64,000 nt of DNA from Paenibacillus woosongensis (GCF_009725165.1 NZ_WNZW01000011.1:1-64000); one strand, 5' to 3'; counted from the first letter of the stretch, positions 15,702 through 24,991 are shown. A program made the numbers and translations. Notes: generated by a model not told the origin, from the sequence alone.

Positions 15702-16862
15702 CTAATGATATTTGATCTTGTAGGTGCTGGAATGCATCAGCTTCACATCTACGTCCGTATTTTCAAGCTGTAACGATGAGAAAAGATGATCCTCGCCTCC
15801 TGGGCCGGCGGTCATCTTTTTCCATTGTTTATTGAACCTTCGGTACAGAATGTCCTCTATCCCGTAAATATCGATTTTTTTTGCCTTGGCGGCATGAAAA
15901 TTGTCAGTGATTTGTTGTTTAATTTGTGCGGCCGCGGCTTCCTTGATTTGGAGGGAAGTGGGCGCCGGATGTCCATTCACCTCGGAAACCGCAGCGGTTA
16001 GATTGATTTTTACGTTAAATTTAATTTCCCCTCCGTCCAAACGCACCCTCACCAATGGCTTCGATTTTAGAATATTGATTTGAGCCTGGCCTCCGTCTTT
16101 TGTGTTCAGCAGCAAAGGATATCTGTGCATGTTCTTGAAGGCCACCCATCTGGCTCCGCTCAGCAGGCCGTCATCCAGAAACCCCTTATTCTCACCCTTG
16201 GAAATAACGTAAGCCCCATCCAGCCTGACTAGCGAAATAGGCTTCTCCTTCGATGACCATACCTGATCCGTCAGCTTAATGGACGGGATTAATACGGTTG
16301 CAGCAGGCTCTCTAATCCCGTTCATCAGCTTAATAAGACGCAATGGCTCTATAGTGGAGAGCTGCTCATATACCTCCCGGGGATCCATCAATTCGGAGTT
16401 CAAGGCGGACTGATTCAATAGCGATACTCCAGATAAAATAGAAGGAATGTCCTGATCGGTTCCGTAGACCCAAGGCGTATAGCGCAGCTCGCTGGAGCGC
16501 AGGAGAGAGTTCAGGCACTCGCTCAGATTGCTGTTAAGCAGCGATTTGGAGAAGACGATGGCTTTCACATGAGTCCATAACGTCATCTGCTGCGAAGCCG
16601 GGTAGATGCTCATAAGAGCTTTCGAGATTGTCTCCCCTTTGCCGGTAGCAATCCATACTTGGGTCTCTTCCGTGTTAGCGGAGCTTTCCTGCTTGGAAAT
16701 GTCGCCAAAGGCAAGAACCTGCGCATAGATCGTATATTCTCCTTTAACGTAATCAATGCCTAGCGCCGTAACGAAATTGACGCTCTGGGGTTCTTTGGCG
16801 TCCCAGCAGCCGGATAACAGGACGGCCATACAAGCGGCGATGAGGACAAACTTTCGTTTCAC
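15702..16862 (-). CDS. Ger(x)C-family spore germination lipoprotein
   Basis: This 386-residue C subunit of a nutrient germinant receptor has a lipoprotein signal peptide with lipobox 'LLSGC' (Cys19), followed by the family hallmark 'WDAKEPQSVNFVTALGID'. It would be anchored on the outer face of the spore inner membrane next to the A and B subunits. The start is a GTG, with AAAGGAG 8 bases upstream inside the end of the A gene; only 3 bp separate the genes. Length is normal for the family. Germinant unknown. Confidence 0.93.
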   Translation of the reverse strand: MKRKFVLIAACMAVLLSGCWDAKEPQSVNFVTALGIDYVKGEYTIYAQVLAFGDISKQESSANTEETQVWIATGKGETISKALMSIYPASQQMTLWTHVKAIVFSKSLLNSNLSECLNSLLRSSELRYTPWVYGTDQDIPSILSGVSLLNQSALNSELMDPREVYEQLSTIEPLRLIKLMNGIREPAATVLIPSIKLTDQVWSSKEKPISLVRLDGAYVISKGENKGFLDDGLLSGARWVAFKNMHRYPLLLNTKDGGQAQINILKSKPLVRVRLDGGEIKFNVKINLTAAVSEVNGHPAPTSLQIKEAAAAQIKQQITDNFHAAKAKKIDIYGIEDILYRRFNKQWKKMTAGPGGEDHLFSSLQLENTDVDVKLMHSSTYKIKYH

Positions 16863-16865
16863 CGG

Positions 16866-18353
16866 CTATTCTCCTTTCGAAGTATTATCCCTAGGGTGAA
16901 ATGTCTCTGGCCGCTGATTACTGCTGCCAGACGGCCTATTTATGATGGCTTGGACGATGTTCCTGTGGAACGGAGACAGCGGTGACAAATAGGGAACGCC
17001 GTATGATTCGAGATAGGCCAAATAAAAGACGAGACCGATAACACTGACCAAGAATCCGAACATGCCCAGGATGGAAGAAACAAACAGAATATACAAGCGA
17101 AATTGCGAAACCGTTCCTGTAAGTGATTGGTTCACAAGGGTGTAGGTCGCTACCATTGATATGGCAACCGCTACGATAATCGTCGGCGAGGTGATGCCCG
17201 CCCGAATCGCGGAATCGCCGATGATCAGTCCGCCGACAACGGTTACCGTCTGTCCCACAGTCTTGGGCAAACGCCGTCCGGCTTCATTGAAAATTTCAAA
17301 CAAAAACAGCATGATGAAGGCCTCCATCTGAACGGGAAAGGGAAGGCCATGCCGTGAGTTGCTGATCGTTGCCAGCAGGGGAAGCGGTATCTGCTCCAAA
17401 TTAAAGCTTGTGAGTGCGACATAAAACCCTGGCAGCAGCATGGAAATCAGCAGGCCAAAAACGCGGAGAATTTTCTGCATGGCTACAACGTAGCTGGAAG
17501 TATTCTCATCCTCTGGTGAGGTAAAAAGGGTGATGATCGACACGGGAGCAAGGATCGCCATTGGAATGCCGTCCACGATGACGGCAAATTTCCCCTTTAG
17601 CAGTGCATCAACGGCAAAATCAGGCCGCCCGGTGTAATCTGATAATGGGAAGAAGGCATTTTTTTTATTCGCTACGATACCCTCAATGTAAGATGTGCCT
17701 ACAATCGCGTCGGTGTCTATTTTGCTTAAATTTGTACGAATTTCCTGTAGTATTCCTTCGTTAATAATGTCCTGAATATAAAAAAGGCCGATCTTATTCT
17801 CGCCGCGCCTCCCGGCAGTAAAATGCTCCACACAAAGGGAATGCGTCCGCAGGCGCTTGCGCAGCAGTCCCGTATTTGTAGTCAGTTCCTCGGTGAACCC
17901 GTCATGCGGTCCCTTGATGGAGGGTTCCGTCGTAGGCTCCTCGGGGGTGCGGGCCGGCGGGTCGGCAATGTCGAGACTGAAAAAGGCATTCTGCTTCTGA
18001 AAATAGATGATTAAGCTTCCGCTGTACACCTTCGCGGTTAGATCCCGCAGCAATGTATCTTTGGGCAGTAGGCTTAGAGGAAGATGGCGGTTACGCTCGA
18101 TATTTTGGACTGTCGGTTCAGGGAATTCCTCAAATAGCGCTGTCAGGCCGGGCAGGGCAGTCTGATTCAGCTGCTTCGTGTCCGTTACGGCTTCGCAATA
18201 TATGATGGTAACAGGCTGGTTTGCCTCTTTGTCCCCTCCTTCCAGGTCGTGAACGAGAACATCGGCCGATTTCGAGAAATATTCCCGCAAAAATGAAGTG
18301 TCGATACGCTCGGGTTCTCTCAGTGCCCGTGATGACGATGGATCAAGTATCAT
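16866..18353 (-). CDS. GerA-family spore germination protein (A subunit)
   Basis: This 495-residue A subunit has a soluble N-terminal domain of about 240 residues ('INEGILQEIRTNLSKIDTDA'), then a membrane domain ('ISNSRHGLPFPVQMEAFIML', 'IIGDSAIRAGITSP'). The region 'EPSIKGPHDGFTEELTTNTG' is the conserved pre-membrane motif. The ATG at 18353 overlaps the stop of the permease gene (ATGA) and follows AAAGGAG; the open frame extends upstream only as a shadow of the permease gene. Gene order is B-A-C, less common than A-B-C. Confidence 0.94.
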   Translation of the reverse strand: MILDPSSSRALREPERIDTSFLREYFSKSADVLVHDLEGGDKEANQPVTIIYCEAVTDTKQLNQTALPGLTALFEEFPEPTVQNIERNRHLPLSLLPKDTLLRDLTAKVYSGSLIIYFQKQNAFFSLDIADPPARTPEEPTTEPSIKGPHDGFTEELTTNTGLLRKRLRTHSLCVEHFTAGRRGENKIGLFYIQDIINEGILQEIRTNLSKIDTDAIVGTSYIEGIVANKKNAFFPLSDYTGRPDFAVDALLKGKFAVIVDGIPMAILAPVSIITLFTSPEDENTSSYVVAMQKILRVFGLLISMLLPGFYVALTSFNLEQIPLPLLATISNSRHGLPFPVQMEAFIMLFLFEIFNEAGRRLPKTVGQTVTVVGGLIIGDSAIRAGITSPTIIVAVAISMVATYTLVNQSLTGTVSQFRLYILFVSSILGMFGFLVSVIGLVFYLAYLESYGVPYLSPLSPFHRNIVQAIINRPSGSSNQRPETFHPRDNTSKGE

Positions 18354-19441
18354 GTGCCGGATTCTCCTTTCTTGTGGGCTGAAATAAAGACGGCAAGGGC
18401 TAGCAGCAGGGTAACGATCAGAATGAGGCCTGTATTGAACGGAAACATGAACCGGATCATCAGATGTTGAAACTGGATATCCGTAAAGGTAGTAAGGCAC
18501 AGCAGGGTCAACCCGACGGCGTAAAGTAACAGCAGTGCACTGCGCTGGTGCTTCTTGCTGATGTTCCATATGTCCGTCGCGATGAATAAAGCTACGGCAA
18601 TACGGACAGTAACTCCGGCCAGCCATTGGTAGATCGAGAAAAAGTCGGTCTGGGAGACGTATTTTCCAAACCCAGCGATCCTCCACTGTTCATAGGCGGG
18701 ATAACGCTGCAGGGACGCCTCGTGCGGATTGAATTCCGCGATGGAACCGGTGAGCGGGCCAAGTGTTAGACCGACAAGAATGAAGCCTACGATCACAAAG
18801 TGCTTGTTCGTCAAAGGTGCCTTTAAATAAGGCTGCAGAAACAGAAGAAAGAAAATTTCGAACAACCCTGTGCAGGCGTAAATTACTCCCTTGAGCGGGG
18901 GAGCCCAGCCATGCTCCAGAAGCGGCAGCAATTGGTGGTAATCTTTGTATTGGACATTAACGGTCGCTACATAAAATCCCAAAAGGACAACGAACGGCAG
19001 CAGGACGCCGGAGGCATAGGCCATGGAGTTTACTCCCAGCTGAGCGGCAATCAGGCAGATCAGCATTAACACGGCGGCCGTGATGATCATCGGCGTGTAG
19101 GGCAGGAACGTTACCTTCGTCCACATAATGGTGTCGAACAGAGCGAACCAGGCCGTGCCAAGAAAATAGGCGGCGGAAATCAATTTGAATGGAACGGACA
19201 CCATTTTTCCGTAGCTGCCTTCAAGCCAGTCTGGCAAGGATTTACCTTTGGTACGGGCAGAAATATACGCAATCAGCAGGGTAAGCAGGGCAAATGGCAC
19301 GATCGATAGAATGACGGAAAACCAGGCATCCCTCTTAGCGACCTGAAGCAGCGCGGGAATAATAAATACATGGTTCGTGATGCCGACCGTGAGCATGATG
19401 GTCATGATGGCTTGCAGAGCCGTAGGTTTCGGGGAATTCAT
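18350..19441 (-). CDS. GerB-family spore germination permease (B subunit)
   Basis: This 363-residue protein with about 10 hydrophobic segments belongs to the endospore germination permease family (APC superfamily) that binds nutrient germinants such as amino acids. It starts 'MNSPKPTALQAIMTIMLTVG'. The ATG at 19441 is preferred because TGGAGG lies 9 bases upstream; an ATG at 19447 is only 3 bases from it. It is the first gene of the operon and has a sigma-G-type promoter 30-60 bp upstream. Confidence 0.93.
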   Translation of the reverse strand: MNSPKPTALQAIMTIMLTVGITNHVFIIPALLQVAKRDAWFSVILSIVPFALLTLLIAYISARTKGKSLPDWLEGSYGKMVSVPFKLISAAYFLGTAWFALFDTIMWTKVTFLPYTPMIITAAVLMLICLIAAQLGVNSMAYASGVLLPFVVLLGFYVATVNVQYKDYHQLLPLLEHGWAPPLKGVIYACTGLFEIFFLLFLQPYLKAPLTNKHFVIVGFILVGLTLGPLTGSIAEFNPHEASLQRYPAYEQWRIAGFGKYVSQTDFFSIYQWLAGVTVRIAVALFIATDIWNISKKHQRSALLLLYAVGLTLLCLTTFTDIQFQHLMIRFMFPFNTGLILIVTLLLALAVFISAHKKGESGT

Positions 19442-19473
19442 TCGCATCAGCCTCCAGTCGGGTTAAGTGCGCT

Positions 19474-19504
19474 TAGTATTTTCCAGGCAGAGGAAGGATA
19501 TGCA
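19474..19504 (-). promoter_or_regulatory. sigma-G promoter of the ger operon
   Basis: Read leftward: TGCATA (19504-19499), an 18-bp spacer and AATACTA (19480-19474). The sigma-G consensus is TGMATA / CATACTA with 17-18 bp. The -35 is a full match and the -10 differs at one base, fitting forespore expression of a germinant receptor. Confidence 0.75.
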
Positions 19505-19574
19505 GACGTATAAAAGTCTCTCTATTTGGCGAATCTATTGATAGATTTGTAGCATGTTTGGGGAGAGATGATGC

Positions 19575-20420
19575 GTGAAAAATCGTTGGGGAATTCTCAT
19601 GATGGCTATTGTGGCCGGAGCAATCATAATCAAATCGTTAAACACAGCCGGCACAGCCGCTATGGCGGATGCCGCTTATTCGGCCGAGGCTGCATCGTCC
19701 CGGACGCAGCTCAGACAACTGCTGGCTGCAAGCGAAGGTTTAATCCAGGGCAGCAGGCAGGCCACCGTAAAATGGCAAGGGGAATGGCATACGATGTTGT
19801 CCTTGGAGGAAGCGGGGGAACTGCTCGCTGATCGTTTGGGACTGGCGGATCGTTATACGGAAAAGGTGCATGGAAATCAGGTGTTTTACGCTGAGGGAGC
19901 TTCCGGAAGAGCGGAAGACATTATCCATGGCAAGCTGGCGTTAACGCTGCAGGAAGAAGGGAGCTATTATGTCATTCTGCGGTTGGAGAATAGAACGGAC
20001 GAAAGCTTGCAGCGGCTGCCGGAGGCCGGGGAGTCCTGGGGAGAGGCGCTTCTCAGAGAGGGAGTACGCGCTAAATGGAATGCCGCCCTGCAGGGGGAAG
20101 CCGCTGGGGTTGTTAGTGCGCCGGAATGGCCAGATTCTTGGCAGGATGATACCGCCGGAGCAGGAGAGGCCAATCCTATGCCTGCCCTGGCTGCCTTTGC
20201 CAAGCTTGAGTCGCGGATGAAGGAGCAGTTGAAGCTGCGGGCGGAGGAGAGTTTTGCGGACGAGCGGACGGTTAGCAGATCTTATGCTGCGGAGGATTTG
20301 CCGATTAAGGCTCGAAGTGCCGGACAAGAGATCAGCCTGCAGCTTGCACTGCATTGGAATACAGAGTCGGAGCGTTATGACGTATCCATCGGTTCGCCGT
20401 TGTTGACTGTTGAATATTAA
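19575..20420 (+). CDS. ywmB: YwmB-family exported protein
   Basis: This 281-residue protein has an N-terminal hydrophobic signal/anchor ('WGILMMAIVAGAIIIKSLN') followed by a YwmB-like domain, usually listed as a TATA-box-binding-like fold of unknown function. In Bacillus, ywmB precedes spoIID, but the next gene here is zwf, so that linkage is lost. The start is a GTG behind GGGGAGAGATGATGC. The protein is longer than Bacillus YwmB because of an Ala/Gly/Pro-rich insertion near residues 185-215. Confidence 0.7.
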   Translation: MKNRWGILMMAIVAGAIIIKSLNTAGTAAMADAAYSAEAASSRTQLRQLLAASEGLIQGSRQATVKWQGEWHTMLSLEEAGELLADRLGLADRYTEKVHGNQVFYAEGASGRAEDIIHGKLALTLQEEGSYYVILRLENRTDESLQRLPEAGESWGEALLREGVRAKWNAALQGEAAGVVSAPEWPDSWQDDTAGAGEANPMPALAAFAKLESRMKEQLKLRAEESFADERTVSRSYAAEDLPIKARSAGQEISLQLALHWNTESERYDVSIGSPLLTVEY

Positions 20421-20603
20421 TTGATCTTAGATAAATATTAGATGAATTTTCGATGAGCATAACTAAATTTGATATGAATTTGATGGCATCCTTGTAGTGA
20501 ATATGCTAAAATATCATCACATGCTTTGATGCTGTATAAGGTTAAGGCATTGATGGGAGAATGAATAAATATACACTATATTACATAGAAAGAATGAGGA
20601 GCC

Positions 20604-22151
20604 ATGACTGAAATACAAAATCTAGATTCAGTGAAGACACCAGGGGCGGTATATTTCATTTTTGGAGCAACCGGAGATTTAGCTCGGCGCAAGTTGTTTC
20701 CCGCAATATACTCGTTGTATCGCGAAGGGAAGCTCGGTGAAGATTTTGCGGTTATCGGCGTGGCGAGACGTCCCCGCTCAGGAGAAGAATTCCGTGATGA
20801 TGTATATCGTTCCATTCAGGAATTTTGCCGTTATTCGGTCGAGGATGATGCGGAGTGGAGTCGTTTTGCAGAGCATTTTTCGTACAAATCACTCGACATT
20901 AACAATATAGACGGATACCGGGAGCTTTTGCAGCAGACTGAGGAAGTAGAGGCGCGCTTCGGCATCCCTGGCAATCGTCTGTTCTATCTGGCGCTTGCTC
21001 CGGAACTGTTCGGCAACGTATCCTTCAACTTGCAGAAGGGCGGCATGCTTGACAGCAGCGGATGGCATCGCCTTGTAATCGAGAAGCCGTTCGGCTACGA
21101 TTTGATCTCTGCTCAGAAGCTGAACGAAGAGTTGAACCAAGTGTTCAAAGAGGAAGAGATCTACCGGATCGACCATTATCTCGGTAAAGAGATGGTACAG
21201 AATATCGAAGTGATCCGTTTTGCGAATGCATTCTTTGAGCCGCTTTGGAACAACAAGCATATTTCCAATATTCAAATTACGCTGAGCGAGACTGTCGGTG
21301 TCGAAGAGCGCGGCGGGTATTACGACAATGCCGGGGCGCTGCGGGATATGGGGCAGAACCACATGCTGCAGCTGCTTACGATGATTGCCATGGAGCCGCC
21401 AAGCCGACTGCTTGCTGAGGACATTCGCGATGAGAAGGTGAAGGTGCTTCGTTCGCTTCGCCCTTACGCATCGGCGCAGGAAGTGAAGGAAAACGTAGTG
21501 CGCGGACAATATGCCGAAGGCGAAAGCGGCGGCAAGACGCTGCCGGGCTATCGTCAGGAGGATAAGGTGGATCCGAACTCCAATACGGAGACGTATTTCG
21601 CAGCCAAAGTCTATGTGGACAATTTCCGCTGGGCTGGGGTTCCATTCTATATTCGCACGGGCAAACGCCTTCCAGTCAAGACGACAGAGGTCGTTGTCGA
21701 ATTCAAGCAAATGCCTACCAATGTATACTTGGGCCAGAAGCACAAGCTTGAGCCGAACCTGCTCGTTATCCGCGTTAACCCGATGGAAGGGATCTATATC
21801 AAGATCAATGCGAAGAAACCGGGAACGGAATCGCAGATCAGCCCGCTGGCAATGGAGTTCTGTCAAAGCTGCCAGGTCGGCATCAACTCGCCTGAGGCTT
21901 ACGAGCGACTGATCCATGATGCCGCTAACGGCGATTCGACCTACTTTACCCGCTGGGACGAAGTAGCTACCGCGTGGGCGTTTGTAGACCGCATCGCATC
22001 TGCCTGGGCACAGGAGTCCGGCGATATCAGCACCTATGCGGCAGGATCCTGGGGGCCGGAGGAAGCCGATCAGCTGCTTGCGCAGGATGGTTTCCACTGG
22101 TGGCCGGTTAACGGACAGGAAGAAGATAACGTCATCTGGATCAAAGGTTAA
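20604..22151 (+). CDS. zwf: glucose-6-phosphate 1-dehydrogenase
   Basis: This 515-residue cytoplasmic enzyme oxidises glucose 6-phosphate to 6-phosphogluconolactone, the first step of the pentose phosphate pathway, and makes NADPH. Visible motifs are the nucleotide-binding 'FGATGDLARRKLFP' (~20-33), 'EKPFG' and the catalytic 'RIDHYLGKE' (~187-195). Length is normal. GAATGAGGAGCC precedes the ATG. The gene stands alone, without gnd or pgl next to it, and is followed by its own terminator. A 421-codon open frame on the opposite strand is a coding shadow. Confidence 0.97.
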   Translation: MTEIQNLDSVKTPGAVYFIFGATGDLARRKLFPAIYSLYREGKLGEDFAVIGVARRPRSGEEFRDDVYRSIQEFCRYSVEDDAEWSRFAEHFSYKSLDINNIDGYRELLQQTEEVEARFGIPGNRLFYLALAPELFGNVSFNLQKGGMLDSSGWHRLVIEKPFGYDLISAQKLNEELNQVFKEEEIYRIDHYLGKEMVQNIEVIRFANAFFEPLWNNKHISNIQITLSETVGVEERGGYYDNAGALRDMGQNHMLQLLTMIAMEPPSRLLAEDIRDEKVKVLRSLRPYASAQEVKENVVRGQYAEGESGGKTLPGYRQEDKVDPNSNTETYFAAKVYVDNFRWAGVPFYIRTGKRLPVKTTEVVVEFKQMPTNVYLGQKHKLEPNLLVIRVNPMEGIYIKINAKKPGTESQISPLAMEFCQSCQVGINSPEAYERLIHDAANGDSTYFTRWDEVATAWAFVDRIASAWAQESGDISTYAAGSWGPEEADQLLAQDGFHWWPVNGQEEDNVIWIKG

Positions 22152-22157
22152 CATAAA

Positions 22158-22196
22158 AGCCGTCTGTCAGCTTTAGGCTGATGGGCGGCTTCGTTT
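22158..22196 (+). terminator. zwf terminator
   Basis: A stem starting 'agccgtctgtcagc' pairs with 'ggctgatgggcggct' and is followed by 'tcgttta'. Confidence 0.75.
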
Positions 22197-22197
22197 A

Positions 22198-22226
22198 TTG
22201 ACAAATGCAGGGTGTCTTGTTATTGT
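22198..22226 (+). promoter_or_regulatory. promoter of the flavoprotein/ferredoxin pair
   Basis: Consensus TTGACA (22198-22203), a 17-bp spacer and TATTGT (22221-22226). The leader would be about 110 nt. A short inverted repeat TATTC/GAATA lies just downstream (around 22244-22259). Confidence 0.55.
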
Positions 22227-22285
22227 ATAAAATAACAAAGTGATTATTCTCATATGAATAGTAAGAATTATAGTCGACCATTCGA

Positions 22286-22327
22286 ATGGAGGCATTCCCG
22301 AAATAAGGGGATGCCTCCATTTTGTTT
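22286..22327 (+). terminator. terminator-like hairpin in the flavoprotein leader
   Basis: ATGGAGGCATTCCC (22286-22299) pairs over 14 bp, with one G-U, with GGGGATGCCTCCAT (22307-22320). 'tttgttt' follows, only a few bases before the ribosome-binding site. zwf already has a terminator, so this one probably attenuates the downstream genes. Confidence 0.75.
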
Positions 22328-22345
22328 GGCCAGGAGGTGAATGGC

Positions 22346-23944
22346 ATGCGGGAGAAGAGAGTGGATTTATCAGCGGACGTATTGGTTATTGGCGGCGGAC
22401 CGGCTGGTGCCTGGGCGGCAATTACAGCAGCAAGGAAAGGAGCTCAGGTCGTTCTGGTCGATAAAGGGTATTGCGGTACGAGCGGGGCGACGGCCCCGTC
22501 AGGTACGGGCGTATGGTACGTCAGACCAGAGGCGGACGCCCGGGAAGAGGCGAAGCGCAGCCGTTACTTTTTGGGAGGGCAACTGGCCGACGCACAATGG
22601 ATGAACCGCGTGCTTGATCAGACTTATGACAATATGGGCATGCTCGCCGAATGGGGATATCCTTTCCCTGAAAATGGGCAGGGACAGCAGCATCGGCGGG
22701 GATTGCAGGGCCCGGAGTATATGCGCTTAATGCGCAGGACGGTGAAACGGGCGGGAGTGAAAATATTGGATCACAGTCCCGCCCTTGAGCTGCTGGCCGA
22801 TGAATACGGCGTGGGGGGAGCTGCAGGGGTCCGGACTCGAACTGGGCAGGCCTGGTCCGTTCGGGCTGCAGCTGTCGTCATTGCGACGGGAGGATGCGCC
22901 TTCTTGAGCAAAGCCCTAGGCTGCAACGTACTGACAGGAGACGGTTACCTGATGGCCGCGGAAGCCGGAGCAGAATTCTCGGGCATGGAGTTTTCCAATG
23001 CTTATGGGATTTCGCCTGCCTTTGCTTCTGTAACCAAGACGGCTTATTATCAGTACGCCTCGTTCTATTATGAGGACGGGTCGTTGGTCGAAGGAGCCGG
23101 ATCAAAACAGGGGCGCTCCATCATCGCTCAGAATTTGCTGGCTGGCCGGCAGGTCTATGCGCGGCTTGATTTGGCGCCCGCGGAAATACGGCCGCTGCTG
23201 CGGGTGGGTCAGAGCAATTTTTTTCTGCCCTTTGACCGCTGCGGGATCGATCCGTTCCAGGATTTCTTTCCCGTCACGCTGCGCCTGGAGGGAACAGTCC
23301 GCGGAACCGGGGGCATTCATATCGTCGACGCATCATGCGCGACGAAGGTGCCCGGGCTGTATGCCGCCGGAGATGCGGCGACCAGGGAGCTTATATGCGG
23401 CGGGTTTACTGGCGGGGGCAGCCATAACGCTGCATGGGCGATGTCGTCGGGCAGCTTTGCGGGGGACGGCGCTGCGGAATATGCCCGGCGGCTGGGACCG
23501 CGTGCTGTCCAGCGACGGGTTAAGGGGTTGTCAGCCCTCTCGCTGCCGCTGGACAGCCGTGCCTCAGAGAGAAGAGGGCATACTCCGGAGCAGTATGCAA
23601 AGATGGTGCAGGAGGAGGTCATGCCTTATGACCGGAATCTTTTTCGCTCTGAGGCGGGGCTGCAGGCATCGCTTACACGGCTGGAACAGGTGTGGCAGAC
23701 GCTCCGGAATGATCGGGCCGGATGGGACCGTGAAGGCGTGAAGCTGCGCGGGGCGGCGGCGATGGCGGCTACGGCCCGGTGGATGTACCAGTCCGCACTA
23801 GCCCGCCGTGAGTCGCGGGGGATGCATAGGCGCAAAGATTATCCCAGGGAGGATCAGACCCAGCACCACCGCCTGATCACCTGGGGATTGGATGAAATCA
23901 GCGTCAGGCCGGAGCCGATCGGCAAGGAGGCTGTGCTGCAATGA
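22346..23944 (+). CDS. FAD-dependent oxidoreductase (AprA/fumarate-reductase flavoprotein fold)
   Basis: This 532-residue cytoplasmic flavoprotein has an N-terminal FAD-binding motif 'VLVIGGGPAGAWAA' (~12-25), the 'GTSGATAPSGTG' loop, and the C-terminal second FAD contact 'GLYAAGDAATRELICGGFTG'. The fold matches the succinate dehydrogenase/fumarate reductase/APS reductase flavoprotein family, but the substrate cannot be assigned. The ATG at 22346 follows AGGAGGTG; an upstream TTG is less likely. A two-cluster ferredoxin gene overlaps its stop by 4 bp, so the pair probably forms a heterodimer like AprAB. The usual sulfate-activation and transporter neighbours are absent. Confidence 0.85.
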   Translation: MREKRVDLSADVLVIGGGPAGAWAAITAARKGAQVVLVDKGYCGTSGATAPSGTGVWYVRPEADAREEAKRSRYFLGGQLADAQWMNRVLDQTYDNMGMLAEWGYPFPENGQGQQHRRGLQGPEYMRLMRRTVKRAGVKILDHSPALELLADEYGVGGAAGVRTRTGQAWSVRAAAVVIATGGCAFLSKALGCNVLTGDGYLMAAEAGAEFSGMEFSNAYGISPAFASVTKTAYYQYASFYYEDGSLVEGAGSKQGRSIIAQNLLAGRQVYARLDLAPAEIRPLLRVGQSNFFLPFDRCGIDPFQDFFPVTLRLEGTVRGTGGIHIVDASCATKVPGLYAAGDAATRELICGGFTGGGSHNAAWAMSSGSFAGDGAAEYARRLGPRAVQRRVKGLSALSLPLDSRASERRGHTPEQYAKMVQEEVMPYDRNLFRSEAGLQASLTRLEQVWQTLRNDRAGWDREGVKLRGAAAMAATARWMYQSALARRESRGMHRRKDYPREDQTQHHRLITWGLDEISVRPEPIGKEAVLQ

Positions 23945-24273
23945 TCGAGTTGATTAGCGAGAGCCGCTGTGTGAAATGCAATCTTTGTGTCAGCGTCTGC
24001 CCAACCGATGTCTTTGATCTAGGAGCTGACGGGACTCCGGTAATTGCCCGTCAGGACGATTGCCAGACCTGCTTCATGTGCGAGCTGTATTGTCCCGCTG
24101 ATGCGATGTACGTATCGCCCTTTGCGGAGGGACGCGAGAAGGTGCGGGAAGCGGCGCTGGAGGAACGCGGGCTGCTTGGCGGCTACCGCGAGAAGGTCGG
24201 ATGGGGCCCGGGGCGCAAGCCGGTGTCATCGCATGAATACATGCATCAATTGGCCGTTCGCGCTATTCCATAG
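23941..24273 (+). CDS. 2[4Fe-4S] ferredoxin-type subunit
   Basis: This 110-residue protein carries two classical cluster motifs, 'CVKCNLCVSVCP' (~11-22) and 'CQTCFMCELYCP' (~41-52), followed by a ~55-residue extension that may wrap around the flavoprotein. It overlaps the upstream gene (ATGA), so translation is coupled. It should relay electrons to or from the flavin subunit; the external partner is unknown. Confidence 0.9.
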   Translation: MIELISESRCVKCNLCVSVCPTDVFDLGADGTPVIARQDDCQTCFMCELYCPADAMYVSPFAEGREKVREAALEERGLLGGYREKVGWGPGRKPVSSHEYMHQLAVRAIP

Positions 24274-24349
24274 ACGCATTCATTAGAATCCTGCAAATTG
24301 AAAAGTAAAATAAATAGCCAAAGCCATAATGAGAGGAGAGTATCGAAGT

Positions 24350-24991
24350 ATGAGTCATTCGGAACTAACAACCATACCTGTCTCAGCAAGTTCTATTAAG
24401 GAAGAGGCTCTGCTCCGCATAGCGGATCACGGAGCCGATCCGTTATTCATAAATCGCTGGTCATCCCGGGCATTTGCCGCCCGGCCGCTGCCTGAGCAAA
24501 CGCTGCTTGCGATTCTGGAGGCTGCGCGTTGGGCACCTTCCTCGAATAATTTTCAACCGTGGCGGTTTATCGTAGCCAGGGAAGAGGGCCAGTTGAAACT
24601 GTTCCATGAGTTTATTGTTCCCGGTAATCTGGAGTGGGCGGCTCAGGCGCCTGTGCTTATCCTTCTAATATCCTCCGTGCAAGAGGATGGTAAGCTGAAT
24701 GGGGCGCATGCCTTCGACACAGGGGCGGCATGGGCAAGCCTCGCACTGCAGGCTTCCTTGCTAGGACTGAACACCCGGGCCATCGGCGGATATGATCGGG
24801 TAAAGGCAAGGGAGCTGCTAAGCATTCCGGCGAATTTTGAGCTTCATGCTGTAATTGCACTCGGATATCCGGGAAGCACGGAGCTTTTGCTGGATAAATT
24901 CAGGGAAAGGAATGTGCCGAGCGGCCGCCGTCCACTGCGGGAAAGCATCATTTGGGGAGATTTTTCTACCGAATCTCGAACGGCCAAGTGA
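24350..24991 (+). CDS. nitroreductase family protein
   Basis: This 213-residue FMN-dependent oxidoreductase of the nitroreductase family has the N-terminal signature 'RWSSRAFAARPLPEQTLLAI' and 'ARWAPSSNNFQPWRFIVA', which bind FMN phosphate, and the C-terminal 'ALGYPG'. Such enzymes reduce quinones or nitro compounds with NAD(P)H. The ATG at 24350 follows GAGAGGAGAG; the earlier in-frame ATG at 24329 overlaps the ribosome-binding site. It is 76 bp behind the ferredoxin gene and may be transcribed with it or alone. Confidence 0.9.
   Translation: MSHSELTTIPVSASSIKEEALLRIADHGADPLFINRWSSRAFAARPLPEQTLLAILEAARWAPSSNNFQPWRFIVAREEGQLKLFHEFIVPGNLEWAAQAPVLILLISSVQEDGKLNGAHAFDTGAAWASLALQASLLGLNTRAIGGYDRVKARELLSIPANFELHAVIALGYPGSTELLLDKFRERNVPSGRRPLRESIIWGDFSTESRTAK

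Noticed and set aside
18354..18686. long N-terminal extension of the GerA-type protein
   Set aside because: This part lies inside the permease gene in another frame; the ATG at 18353 with AAAGGAG and stop overlap is the clear start.
20889..22154. 421-codon open frame opposite zwf
   Set aside because: It mirrors the codon pattern of zwf, has no ribosome-binding site or recognisable domain, and zwf is certain.
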